DNA from: Psoroptes ovis
Taxonomy: Eukaryota > Arthropoda > Arachnida > Sarcoptiformes > Psoroptidae
Reading direction: 5' to 3'
Length of the DNA: 64,000 nt
Assembly (NCBI GenBank): GCA_002943765.1
Contig: PQWQ01000025.1
Span: 310,001 to 374,000, forward strand
How positions within the stretch are numbered: position 1 is the stretch's first letter; the number at the start of each line of letters is the position of its first letter. Under the pieces are notes generated by a model. The model saw only the letters and a program-made list of their open reading frames with translations, did not search any database and was not told the origin of the DNA. This document shows positions 34,625 through 46,850 of this stretch, in pieces. The translations under genes were made by a program, and so were the position numbers.

Positions 34625-35357
34625 ATGGACGAAGAAATTGAAAAACGTTTACGTAGCCTCGACAGTGTTGTCGATGAATTGGTGAAAAAAAATCGACAAA
34701 AACAGTTGCAAAAAGAAATTGAATTACGGCTGGCCAAACTGAATGAACGTGATCCAAATTATTATTCAGCGCAAGAACCACCAGTGAAAATTTTGAATAT
34801 TAATAAACCTCGAAAACAACGTACCGATGTTGAACAAGCAGATGATTTGTTGGCACAATTAGCAGCCGAAGTACAAATCGATGATCAAAAAAATGATCAA
34901 TCATCGTTGAAAGATATGGAGCTGGAACGGCGTCTTCAGAAATTGGCCGCCGAACAGCAGCAGCTGTTCGAGCAGCATAAAAAGAACCCGATGTTAAAAA
35001 AATTCCGTCAAACAGGTAACCTAATACATCAGCTGATGATGCGTAGAAGTTTGGAAATTTTTGACCCAGAAGAGGACCAAGGCCTTGATAATTCAGCAGC
35101 AGCAGCCGCAGCTGATGATGATGATGAATCAATGAACAATGATGAAATTGATTGGTGTACAACTTGCAATGAAGATGGTGTCCTACGATGTTTGGACTGT
35201 GATAATGATATATTTTGTATGGAATGTTTCAAGTAAGTCTTCGGGATCCATTTGAAATTGGATTCGATTGAATTAATCCTTTGATTTGCTTCCACACAGG
35301 GAATTGCATCGTGACCGAGAATATCGTAAACATCGTACGGTCCCGTATCAGAAATGA
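34625..35357 (+). CDS. ANCHR/ZFYVE19-like abscission checkpoint protein, short form
   Basis: Family members bind ESCRT-III and VPS4 to delay cytokinetic abscission. Two exons (34625-35232, 35300-35357) join to 221 aa. The end, DWCTTCNEDGVLRCLDCDND then IFCMECFKELHRDREYRKH, matches the C-terminal B-box-like zinc finger of ANCHR (WC-xC-NEDA-LRC-GCDGDLFC in vertebrates). Three short helices resemble MIT-interacting motifs: EEIEKRLRSLD, KEIELRLAKLNE and MELERRLQKLA. The middle is Gln/Lys/Asp-rich with an alanine run. No FYVE finger is visible at the N-terminus, unlike human ZFYVE19 (471 aa). It may be an ancestral short form, or an upstream FYVE exon may lie before 34625, although the ATG at 34625 is followed directly by the first MIM-like helix. 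Confidence 0.8.
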
Positions 35358-36903
35358 GTTGAGTGATAATGACCAAGGATTATAGATCAGCAATCAAGGA
35401 TCAATCAATCAGATATTTGAATGGGAATCAATTTTCGAAGATTTTTTTTTGAAGTTTTTTTGAAATCATTTCTAATCATTTTACACCTGTTTAATCATAT
35501 ATGGTTCAAAGGTGACATTCAAGACCTTTGAACATCATCACCTTTGACACCTCTTACTATATGTTTGTGTACCTTACGGGATATTGGGCCTTATCATCAA
35601 TATAATGTTTCAACTTAATACTACTAATCATTATCATCATTATTGTGTGTTATATAATTATAATCTTGTAATCATTTATTTTTGTTTTACCCGATTTGGA
35701 ATTTTATTATTTCAAATGTTTATTCGTTACAAGTATTATTCAATAGAATCAATTCAATTGCAATTAATTGTTATCATTCATTTACTATCATTCATAAAAG
35801 TAATTAGAATTCAATTACATTAATGGTAAATATATGAATTATTATTCGAATTAGTATACTAAATTCGAATAATAATTGAATAGGTAATATTATTTGATTC
35901 AATCAAGCCAAAATCTTTGATTCTTAGATTCAAATTCAATCGAATTGATTTCAATCAATTTCTACTGAATTGATTTATAATGAATTCAATTCAAAAATTT
36001 GAATCAAAGAATAAAAGAATTTAAATCTATTTGATTATTATTATTCCCCCCTTTATTTGAAACTAATTATTCTTCAAAAATCATATGTTGTTCATTGATT
36101 ACAATGAATCGATTGATGTATTGAATTTCATTTTGTAAAATGAAAATCAATCAAAAATCAATGCAACAACCAATCGAAGCAAAATGTCTTTAATAAGAAT
36201 AAGAAATGATTAAGAATCAATTGTATTTGTTTATTTATTTATTCAATATTATTATTACAATTATAATGAATGAATGAATGAATATAAACAAATACAAATA
36301 ATTCTTGATTCTCTTATGACGATGACGAATATGGAAGAATTATTATTCAAATTTTTCAAAAATAAGAATTCTTTAAGAATTATTTGAATTATTCTCATTA
36401 AAATGAAATAAAATGAAATAATAATAATAATAATAATTCAAGCAATAATCAAAAGGAAATTAGAAAAATTGCCAATCAAAGAATATACAAAATTCAATGA
36501 AGAAAATGTTCTTATTTTGGTTTTTTCGTCGTATTCGTATTATTTTTAATTATTTCATATATGAAATATAAACAACAAATCGAATGATTCGACTTGTTGT
36601 ATTTGTGGATGCGATGGCAAAGAAATGGAATAAATGATTGATTCGAAATCATTTATTGATTTGAAATCATTTATTAAACGATATATAAATAATATTAATT
36701 GATTGATCTATTTTCATTTATATATTTGAATTATTATTTGATTCAAATATATTTATTTATTCCAATTTATCCCCAATTTCACTCAAATATTATTCAAAAT
36801 ATTTAAAAATTTTTTTTTTCATTCGAAATTCGAATTAATTCATAAGAAGAAATGGCATACATACATATTTGAATGTATTTCACTTTTGATCAGAAAAAAA
36901 ATT

Positions 36904-36986
36904 ATTAGCTTGTCCGGAAAGTTTTGGCCAATTTTCATGAACAACTATGAATGATTAAGCCGAATGAACTTTTCGGACAATCTAAT
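36904..36986 (-). mobile_element. MITE copy, intergenic
   Basis: Left TTAGCTTGTCCGGAAAGTTT, right GGACAATCTAATA. Confidence 0.85.
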
Positions 36987-37366
36987 ATATGTAAAATATA
37001 TGCTAAATACACATGTTGCGTGTACACATTTAAGTGAAGAGTAAATATATTATATTTTATTGAAACGAAATCGAGCTTATATACAGAAAAATAATTAAAG
37101 AAATTTGCATGTTACTAATTACAATCATTGGTCAAAAGTTTTCAAGTCATAAAAAATCGTTATGACGAATGACTACCAACAGTCATTGGTCATACGCGAC
37201 ACACAGAAGAATACAAATTATGCAAATATTTTCGCTGAACACACGGAATTTCAACTATGTTCAACCAAAACACGAGGAGCCTTGGTGCTTTGGGGAGCTA
37301 AAAATTCAAAAAAAAAAAAAAAATGGGCCCCAAAAAAGTGGTCAGAAACAACATATTGGACTACTA

Positions 37367-37446
37367 TCAGGTTGTCCGAAAAGTTTTTGCCAATTTTTCA
37401 ATGATTTTCTATGATATAATTGGCAAGAACTTATTGGACAACCTAA
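37367..37446. mobile_element. Variant MITE with longer termini
   Basis: The inner arms AAGTTTTTGCCAATT and AATTGGCAAGAACTT pair, giving inverted termini near 30 bp. The body differs from the main family. Confidence 0.75.
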
Positions 37447-38183
37447 TAATTCATTCATTCACGTTCATTAGTTTCAATTGTGTTTGGAATTGTTTTGGCT
37501 GGCTGACTGGCTTAAAATAAAAAAGTTACTTTCACTGCTTGAATTCACGGCTGAATTTTTTTTCGTTTTGTTTATTCACAGCCTTCAAATCCTTGAATTC
37601 GTTTGAATTAATTTCCATAAATATTTGAACAAACAAAACGGTTATTCACATATGTGTGTGGCGTATGGTGTGTATTTGGCGTGTTTGTATGCTTTGTGCT
37701 TTAGTTAGTGCAATGGTGAAAATAATATTTTACCGATCCGATCATGACTTTCAAATGTCCAAAACGAACAAAAAAAAAACATTGTTTTCAAGAGGTCCAA
37801 TCCAGTCAGATTAATTGAATCATTTAAGGTCTACCGAGTTTATGTTTGTCGAACTTTGAAGAAAATTCACTGATTTGACCACTGAATTACTGGTCATCTT
37901 CATCATCTTCAAAGATTCCATAAATCATGTGTCAATCAATTTCTGGACAATCTCGGGCAATTGGAGCTGTTCTAGTAAGGCTACAGAAACCGTCGAAATT
38001 TTGGCCAAAATTCGGCCAAAGACAATGTGAACAATGTGACAATCATATGGTATGTAAAATCAATTGTTTGCTTTATTTGAAAAATGTCTTAAACTATATG
38101 TATAGCCCCTCTCTATTCCCTTTGAACGATGATAAATTATTCAAATTCAAAATTTTTGGGATTTGACCTTCTTACTGTCACTA

Positions 38184-38282
38184 AACGTGAGAGACACGTT
38201 GCAGCTTTTTAGCTGACAACACGCCAAGCCCGTGTCTGACACGGGCATCTTGGCCTTTATGCACTAAGTAAACGACCGTTTA
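38184..38282. other. Run of consecutive stem-loops, possible structured RNA
   Basis: AACGTG/CACGTT (38184-38200), CAGCT/AGCTG (38202-38215), GCCCGTGTC/GACACGGGC (38228-38246, one-base loop) and AAACG/CGTTT (38270-38282) follow one another. Outer bases GCCAAG and CTTGGC flank the third stem. Strand and transcription are unknown. Confidence 0.35.
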
Positions 38283-39274
38283 AAAGACAAATTTTTCACA
38301 AAACACTGACCGTTAGGCGGGTAACCAAAAAAAAAAATTAAAATTATAAATGTGCACCGACAAACAAAACAACGCCCACTCTCAAATTTGACATTTGACA
38401 TTTTTTCACGAATTCAATTCATCGAGCATTAAATGGTCGATGGCCCCTTTTTTTGGTCTACGTGGGGTAATTCAAAAAAAATTGAAAAATTCAAAAATTC
38501 GAACGCCTTTCGCTTGTTTCCATTTGCTCCTTTGTTTAAATTGGATACAAGTATGTAATGATCGGAAATTCATGAATAATTCAATCATATAAAATGTTCA
38601 TTTGATTCTTGTACAGTTGATTCTTTGATTTTTGATTTTAATTAAAGCTTTTCCGAAATTCTTTTCGATCAGAGAGAGGGCCGTGGAATTTGAAGAATTT
38701 TTCTCGAAAATTTTAAAATTTTCAAAATTTCGAAAAATTCCTTAGAAATTCCTCAGAAAATTCCCCGATAAAATCAGAGATAATCCGTCTTTGTTTCTCT
38801 TGTGTTCATTAGTCTGGTAGTACCCGGTAATCGGGTTTGGTACCCCCAAACCAAAGTCAAATTCATCATTCATTCGTCTTCATTAATTGAACACAGAAAT
38901 TCATTAAAATCAAATGGCAGTTCATTGATTAGAGGAGTCGCATTAATCTTGTATCAAAGCTGATTCTTCGAAATCTTAGGAACCGCTGCCGCTGTATTGT
39001 CGCAATCGTTTGCGTCAATCGTTAGTTTAATGAGCTCGAAAATACTCGAAGAGGACACTTTCGAATGAATCGAATATTCGAAATGTGTTCGAATTGTACC
39101 GAATCGTATCGAATGGTTTGTCCATTCGATGACAATTCAATTGATTTGGTCATCAATAAATTCATGTATCCAAAATCAATCAAATTATCACTTTGAATAA
39201 TGATGATGATTCTAGTATTACGCTGCCATGCACTCGAATAGAATTTTTTTTTTTCGGTGGAAATCGAAGAAAAT

Positions 39275-39304
39275 TTGGAGAAATTTCTATGGAAATTTCT
39301 CCAA
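39275..39304. repeat. Perfect inverted repeat, 13-bp arms
   Basis: TTGGAGAAATTTC at 39275-39287 and GAAATTTCTCCAA at 39292-39304 are exact reverse complements around a 4-nt loop. Confidence 0.8.
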
Positions 39305-39601
39305 CGATGAAAATTGAAATGAAATAAAAATTTATTCGTAATAAAAACTTGACTAAACAAATAAATAAATGCAATTAAATTAATTAATTAAGTTTAAGTA
39401 TTTGTATCAATCATTACTATTATTCAATAATAATGTATCAATCAATCGAATCAATTTTATTTATTCATTTTTATTGATTGATTTAATTGAAATAAGCAAA
39501 ATGTAAATTAAATTTCCAGTATCGAAAAAATGGCCCGAAATTGGTCAAAATTTTGATGAATTTTCAAATAAAAATTGAAATCACATCGGAAAAAAGCCGG
39601 T

Positions 39602-39676
39602 GACGTATTACTACGTCTTAATATAAGCCAGCTCTTGATTCCAACTTGAGCAGCAACATTAACGTACTACTACGTC
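39602..39676. repeat. Paired ACGTA...TACGTC palindromes
   Basis: GACGTATTACTACGTC at 39602-39617 and AACGTACTACTACGTC at 39661-39676 repeat the motif seen at 16492 and in the PDE intron. GCCGG flanks lie near 39597 and 39716, as around the PDE copies. Confidence 0.6.
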
Positions 39677-42436
39677 AATATAATTCATAGTAAATACATT
39701 AATAATGAAAATTTGCCGGCACTGTACGGTAGAATCGAAACAAAAATTTGTTGCGGCATTCATCGATTGTTTTTGTTTTAATTTTGGAAAATTGAATCAA
39801 TCACATAATCAATTTTGTATTCAAAGCAAAAAAAAACAAAGCGAATGTCTATTGGCTGTCAGACAGCGTTCGAAAGCATTTATTATTCTCGCCAACATTA
39901 TTAGCATAAACTTAACTTATTATCTTCTGAAATAACATATTTTATGAATCATCATCAAAATGTTGATTGAAAATTTACTGCTGCCAGACAACAGAAATGG
40001 AAATTGAATTTCAGCAAAAAAAATATTAATTAAATTCGAATAAAAAAAATCAATCAATCAATCAATCTTATTGATAGACAATCGATCAATTTATGTATGG
40101 ATGAAATGATCCAAAATATGAATATAATGAACTTAAATCGACTAAATGAAGGTCATAAAATGACCATCATTATATGATCGAGACGCTATAATTAAGTTAA
40201 ATATTGCGTGGTATGTGGCGCCACCTGTGTTATAGAGTAATAGTGTTAAAGGATTATGACGCCATAACTGTTATAGGGTTAAGAGGTTATAGAATTGTTC
40301 ATGGCGCTACCAGTTTTATAAGGTCACAAAGGGTTAACCTGTGTATTTTTATTTCTGTTTTTTTTTTTTTTTTTTTTGGTCTGAGGTCATTGAAATCGTT
40401 TCGAAATTACATCATTATTAGATCACAAATTTTATATGAAAAATTACGAATGACGTATAACAATGATTAAGACATTTGGATAGACAATATATACGCTAGA
40501 GTAGGCGAAAACGATGAATTTTTTGGTTAATGAAAAAACAATAATTCATCATTCATTCAAAACTTCAAATGACATTAAACTTGAAAATCCATATCTAATA
40601 ATATTCAAAAGCAGTTATGACGAATTACAAACAACTTCTTATATTAATAATAATAACTGGACCAATGAGCCTTATAAACATCATCACATGTAATAACATG
40701 ATTACAATCAATGTTACCATTGATTGTAACAAGTAATCAATAACAATCTTTGTGGCTTATGTTGAAGTAAATCTCGATAATATCGATTTTGTAATCTTCT
40801 GTGTGTGTGGATGTTTTGTTACAATCAACTTGAAAGTATCAAAAGAAAAGTTTCTGATTCTTCAATAGAACATTCTCATATGAATGGCCATTGACCCATT
40901 TAGTGTGTGTGTGTGTGTGTGAGAAATTGTCATTCTTGGATTCTATTTTTGGTTACACAAAAACCGAACAAACCAAAAGTTGTAAGATTATAACCCCATA
41001 GAATCAATTCATAAAAATTTATTCAAAAGCTTTGAATGAATAACTTTGAATAAAATCTTTGAATGTAAAAGAATATCTATTTCCGATTATGGAGATAAAA
41101 TCATTTCTTTGAGATGAAATGATTTGAATTTTGATTTTTGGCCCTAGAATTCAAATGAATTGTATTTCAAAGTCAAATTAGAATTTAAATGAATCCAAGA
41201 AATCTGAAAAATCTTAAAATCCAAGAGTCTAAGAGTCCATGAATCCAATAAAAAAATCTAAACATCTGAAGAATTGAATGATCCGAGAATCCAAGATGTT
41301 TTTTTTTTTTTGGAGAAGTCTTCGATTCTGCTACTAAGACCACTAACCACAGTGAATGAATAGAATTTTCGCTTAAATTCGTTATTCGTTTATTCATTTA
41401 TTTATTTTTTAATTAAATTTAATTGAATAATAATTGATGTCATTAATAAGATGCAAATGCAATTGAGTAGAATACAAAGAATTGAACAGAAGCGAACAGA
41501 ATATTCTTTATTCTGCATCTGTTTGCTTACGCGCATCCATTTTTTCGGCTATTTTCAAAGCGCATTTCTTCCACCATCACCAAACGATTCATGTGTTTCG
41601 GATAATTTGTCTTATTTCTTCATTCTGTCTTTTGAATGGCCCCTTATATGTCATTCAATTTAGTCATTATATTAATATATTTTGCCGCCACTAGTTGACA
41701 TAATATTTCTTCGCATTGAACATCTTTGAATTCTGATTGAATTTCATTTGGCAATTTTGATTGTAATTCAATTCATTCATTCGTCATTGATTCGCCGATT
41801 AATCGTCAATTATTTATTATGACACTGTGAAGAATTATCATTGATTTTGGTGCCAGAAAATAACTCTTTGAACACAGCCGCCAACGAATTCTAATTATTT
41901 TTTTTTTTATTCTTGATCAAGTTAATTATTTATAGAAAAAAAAACACGTGTTTTCAATTAATGAAAAAAAAATCGAAAATTCCATTCGAATTAACAAAAT
42001 TAATTTCGTTCAATTTAAATCGAAAATTCAATTTCAATTAATTTTAAATCGTAAATATCAATCTGTGTGTGTGTGTGTGTGTCTATTTAAATTCAAATGA
42101 GAGGAATTTTTCGAATGTTTTTGATTGTTTTTCGAAAAATATTTGTTTTATTTGTTTTTCGAAAACTTTTGTCGTCCATTTTTTTCATTGAATTTCAACA
42201 AAACGGACGACAAAACATCGAATAACAATTCATTATCATCAAATATGTTATGAAACATTTTGTTTTATATAATAATAATAATCATTTGAAAATTCATCAT
42301 CCAAAACAAGCAAAGCAAACATCAGTAAACACTGGGTGAGAAGAGAACCAATTTGTGCTGATAAAAAATTTTGAAAAAATTCTGAAAAATTTTCAAAACA
42401 AAATTGACAAAAAAAAAACTTCCAAATTTGAAGATA

Positions 42437-42516
42437 TAAGGTTGTCCGCAAATTTTTTGCCGCTTATATCGTAGAAAAACATTTGAAAATCGACAAGAAA
42501 TTTTCGGACAACCTGA
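42437..42516. mobile_element. Variant MITE, diverged
   Basis: Left AAGGTTGTCCGCAAATTTTT, right ATTTTCGGACAACCTGAT. The middle is unlike the main family. Confidence 0.7.
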
Positions 42517-43477
42517 TAGATGTATTGAATGTAGCAGAATTTTCTCTGAAAAAATTGTTTTTGTAACAATTTTTTTTGGCTGTGAAAAAAATATAATTCA
42601 AAATTCATTTATTGATTTTTTTTTCTCTGGTTGTTTTGAAATGTTTTTGTTTTTTGCTGCTGTGAATTTTATTTATTTATCGATTTTTTCTCTAATTTTC
42701 ACCCATTCATTTATTTAATTTGTGTGACATAAAAAAAAAAAACATCATAGATTCACAATGACAAACATACACACAAATGTGAAAAACATATTAATTTGAA
42801 TTAATTTTACATTTATTCAAAAAAATCAATGATTTGAATGTACGCAAAGAGTTATTTGTACTTTTTTTTCTGGTTACCAAAGCATCTATTTCCATATGTT
42901 CAATCCGATTCATTGATTGATTAATTCATTCAGCCAATTCATTGATTTATTCAGAAGCTTTTCAACACAGCTTATTGTCAATGTTCATTTCATTACTATT
43001 TACATCGAAATCAAAATAAACAACGATGAAATGGCTCATGTGTTGTAATTAATTATCGAATCCAAAAATTAATAATTAATCAAATACTTCAATAATTCCA
43101 TAGATTCCATCCTATTTTCAATTCATTCATCGGAATTCTAATCATTTGTAGCATTTCATAAGCATTCAGTCCAAAAAAAAAAATCTGATAAATTGACCAT
43201 ACCAATTGATTTATGATTAATTGTTTTTTACTTGATTTTAATTAATCATTTTTTTAGTTACATCTGTCATCAGTGATCATCATCATCATCATCATCATCA
43301 TAATCAGTGATTGAATTTCCTAAGAATTTCATTCACATAGAAAAAACATAACATAACATAACATTGACATATCTATGTAAATATAATCTATCTTTCATCT
43401 CATCGATTTCATCGATATAACTTATATATTATCGAATAAATCTAATAATCAATCAATCGTTCAATCAACCAATCATA

Positions 43478-46400
43478 ATGATATTGACAAATTTATCCGA
43501 ATTAATCAAAGATAATCAATCATTGAACGATTCATTGATAATGCCATTGATCAATTTCAATGATATGAATATGAATGAAGAATATGTGATGTATGACAGT
43601 GATAATTATGATAATGAATCGATGGAATCAACATCGATATTGACCATGGCATCGATACCACAATCATCATCATCATCATCATCAGCCACTTCTCAATCAT
43701 TAAATACACCATTTATGAATTTTAATCTTACATTTGATCTGATTACAACGCTTACGGCTTTGTTTTATGGTAATTATCTTCTTCATTGACCCTTAACCCT
43801 CAACCCTTTCACCCTCGGGCCCCTTATTCCTCAACCCTTAAGCCCTCTATCCTTCAACCCTTTAACCCTCGATCCATTGGCTCTTAACCCTCAATCCTTG
43901 GAACCTTGGGTCCTCGATCCTTTGATAACCCTGCCATGACCCCTTTATGACCTCGAATGTCGTCTAATCCATTCGGTTTAATCCGTTTACCCTTCTACGC
44001 CACGTCATAGGATCGGCATTCATATCGGGAACCATCGGCAACGGACTAATCATTTATATAATTGCTCATTATCCTCGTATGCGAACACTGTCGAACGTAT
44101 TCCTAGCATCATTGGCCACAGCCGATCTGTTGTTGGTTTGTGTTTGTATACCGATAAAGGTAATTAATTAATGATTTTGGATTCGATTAATCAAAAAATT
44201 AATTAATAAAATTAATCAAAGTTTATCCAATTAATAACCTACACGTGGACATTTGGATTGTTTATGTGTAAAGCAATACATTATGTACAATCGCTATCCG
44301 CTTATTGTTCAGTGTTAACCCTCACTATTATCAGTGTTGAACGTTATTATGCAATTATTCATCCGGTTAAATGTCGTGCTACATTTTCAATGAATCATAT
44401 TCGTAAAATGATTATTATTACATGGCTACTGTCGGCTATTTTAGCATCACCATCAATGGGTGTTTATGTAAGTCGTTCATTCGATTCATTTTATGAATAA
44501 ATTGAACCGCAAAAAACCTTTGAAAACCTTTGATTAACCTTCTAATAACCCTCTAAAAACAAGCGAAACCCCATAATTTCTCATAATCAACCCAATACTT
44601 GATCTAATACAGTAACCTTTGGTCATGTATGACCGATGAGGTGTATGACCAATGAGGCTTTCAAGGTTTAAGGTTTTCACCTTAAGTTGTCTTATACATA
44701 CACTTCATATTCATAAATCATCATTTGTTCACAAATATTAACCCTTAATCAATATCAATCAAACTATTGATAAATCGATTTTAAACAAATCGATTGCTTT
44801 GAGTTGTGTATATAAAGCCTTTGATTTTCCTTAAAAAAAACTCAATTCATTCATTCAAAGGGTTTACCCTTTGAAAAAACTTGAAAACTTTAAATCATCT
44901 AAAAATTATCATCAAAAGTTAACCATCAACAATTAACCCTCACTTAACCCTTTGATATTAATCATTTAATCTCTCCCAAACACGCAGATATTGGTACGTA
45001 TCGGTGATGAATATGAAACCGATCATTATTGGTGTGTACGAATCGCCAGCGATTGGATTATGGATGAACATGATTTGGATCAAAAATGGCATGAAGCCCG
45101 AATTGTTTATGAGCTGTATCAAATATTTACCATTCTACTGTTGCCGACACTGGTCATGATATTTACATACACAAAAATATGTACCCATCTATGGATCGTA
45201 TTCCATAATCGTAATGCTATGAGATTTGGTCATAATTGTCATTTGTAAGTTCAATGATATTTACCTTGATTTTTTATTTTCAAAAAATTCCCCGGTATTT
45301 AAATCCGATTTTACTCCGAAATGATTAATCCTCATGTTTTTAATGAGCCGAAAAAAAACTTTGATTATTTCAGATTCTCTCCTGGGGCCTAGGCCTTGGG
45401 ATACCAATGGGTATAACCCTTGCAAGTGAAACGACCCTTGATGAACCCCTTAATTAACCCTTGATCAGCCCTTTACAAATCCTCAATTAATCCTCAATAT
45501 ACCCTCTATGAACCCTTCGAATTAACCTTCAACCAACCCTTTGAGTATTCCCATTTGAATTTTTCACTTAATTAAATCCTAATTAATTTTAATGATCTGG
45601 GCATTTATTTATCATCTGAATCAAATTCAAAGCATTGCCAATCATAACAACAGTAGCAATAATCAATCATTGACTCAATCCTCAAACACAACGGGTATCA
45701 TCAATACATCAACAGGGTCAACGACAGCAGCGACAGCTGCGCCATCTACAAACCTAGAAAATTCACCCGATAATCGGCGAAACAATGGTCAAATCATCGA
45801 TTACAGTTGCTCATCGTTTGATCAATCAACATCGACAACGACATCGGCAGCTACAACTGTAAGTGTACTGCAATCACAGGTATCCACAACCTCATCATCG
45901 AATACGGGGGCGCGCAATTCAACCCGTCAAAATCATTCGAAAATCTATTGTCCACAGTGTTTGCAGTACATACGAACCAGTGATGAAGATAATCAAACGG
46001 TGAAGCAGGTCATCAAAATGTTGGTCGCCGTAGTCGTATTATTTGTCGTTTGTTGGGCTCCAACCCTTGTCATTGGCCTCTTGCGGGCATTCAATATGAT
46101 TGCCGAAACCAATGAAGGCATATTGAAAGAGATTATCACAGGTAAACACCTCTTAGATTTCGATCGAATCGAATTTAATCCGATTCTAATTTTATTTTGA
46201 CCCGATTTTCCCCCCCTGGACCAAATCACTAGTCACATTTCTCCTGTCATATTTGAATTCGGTCATCAATCCAATTATCTATGGTTTCATGTCGAAAAAT
46301 TTTCGTCTCTATTTTCGCCTGATATTTCTCCAGTGTTGGTCATTTGTGACCACTGGTCATTGCGGTGATAACAGTAATGGCCATGGCCACAATCATCGCC

Positions 46401-46654
46401 GCTATCGCCACCATCATCATCGCCGTGGTCACAATCATTATGACCATAATCATCAAAAGCAGTCGGCGAATGATTCGAATAAAACCAGTAAATCAATGAC
46501 CGGATCGGTAGATTTGGCCGATGCGGCACCGCCGCAACCTAATCTCCGTGATAAACGAAAATCATGGGACTTTAGCCCCATCGAACTGCGGCAGCATCCG
46601 AACAGGTTCGGCGAGAACAAACAAACGATCATTTGTATGCAGGAGCTGCGGTGA
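43478..46654 (+). CDS. Class A (rhodopsin-like) G-protein-coupled receptor, probably peptide receptor
   Basis: Six exons (43478-43769, 44011-44159, 44222-44467, 44988-45244, 45633-46141, 46233-46654) join to 624 aa. The N-terminus is Asn/Ser-rich with several NxS/T sites. Seven-helix landmarks are present: TIGNGLIIYIIAHYPRMRT (TM1), NVFLASLATADLLLVCVCIP (TM2, LAxAD), TWTFGLFMCKA with the disulphide Cys (TM3), SVERYYAIIHPVKCRA (ERY), TYTWTF/WLLSAILASP (TM4), FTILLLPTLVMIFTYTKI (TM5), VVLFVVCWAPTLVIGLL (TM6, CWxP) and LNSVINPIIYGFMSKNFR (TM7, NPxxY). These resemble arthropod neuropeptide receptors, and the ligand cannot be named. Intracellular loop 3 is expanded by about 100 Ser/Thr/Asn-rich residues, and the tail is histidine-rich. 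It converges on RpL35. Confidence 0.9.
43770..44010 (+). repeat. GPCR intron 1 packed with ACCCT repeats
   Basis: About a dozen AACCCT, ACCCTT or ATCCTT units are spread irregularly over this 241-nt intron. Similar units fill the introns at 44468-44987 and 45245-45632. Confidence 0.6.
44468..44987 (+). other. GPCR intron 3
   Basis: A 520-nt intron with no exon-like sequence. It contains AACCCTTTGA and AAAACCTTTG repeats, thickest in the first 80 and last 120 nt. Confidence 0.6.
45245..45632 (+). other. GPCR intron 4
   Basis: A 388-nt intron whose middle is a run of TGAACCCTT and TTAACCCTTGA units. The acceptor AG at 45631-45632 restores frame (CHF/IANHNN). Confidence 0.55.
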
Positions 46655-46810
46655 TCATCCGACCATCATCACGTCACCACCAAAGAGTAAGGGCTGCTCG
46701 AGAGGTTATACATTTTCGGTGCTTACGTACCGGTGTGGTCACAATGCTCACGTTTTTTAATGTTTGTACATTTTCACCATGAGTTTTTGTATTTTTTCAT
46801 TGAAAATTTG

Positions 46811-46816
46811 AATAAA
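46811..46816 (+). terminator. Poly(A) signal of the GPCR gene
   Basis: AATAAA lies 156 nt after the GPCR stop codon and faces the RpL35 signal 35 bp away. Confidence 0.6.
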
Positions 46817-46850
46817 AGGCCAAAGACATTATTTTTTGAATAGAAACATA

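Larger units (their letters stand above)
35358..43477. other. Eight-kilobase stretch without a recognisable gene
   Basis: Mostly AT-rich with homopolymers, ATT/AAT repeats, (TG)n near 40910 and 42064, and ATC repeats at 43267. Inside are MITEs at 36904, 37367 and 42437, stem-loops at 38184-38282, a palindrome at 39275-39304, paired 16-nt palindromes at 39602 and 39661, and a short repeat group at 40215-40330. Short open frames here are compositionally biased and not supported. The right part is the GPCR 5' flank. Confidence 0.6.

Noticed and set aside
37927..38056. Exon-like frame with RQCEQCDNHM followed by a GTATGT donor
   Set aside because: The Cys pair briefly suggested an SPT4-type zinc finger, but the flanking residues do not align and no second exon follows.
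43785..44000. ACCCT-rich GPCR intron as an interstitial telomere repeat
   Set aside because: Units are irregular and do not match the arthropod TTAGG or the TTAGGG repeat in tandem.
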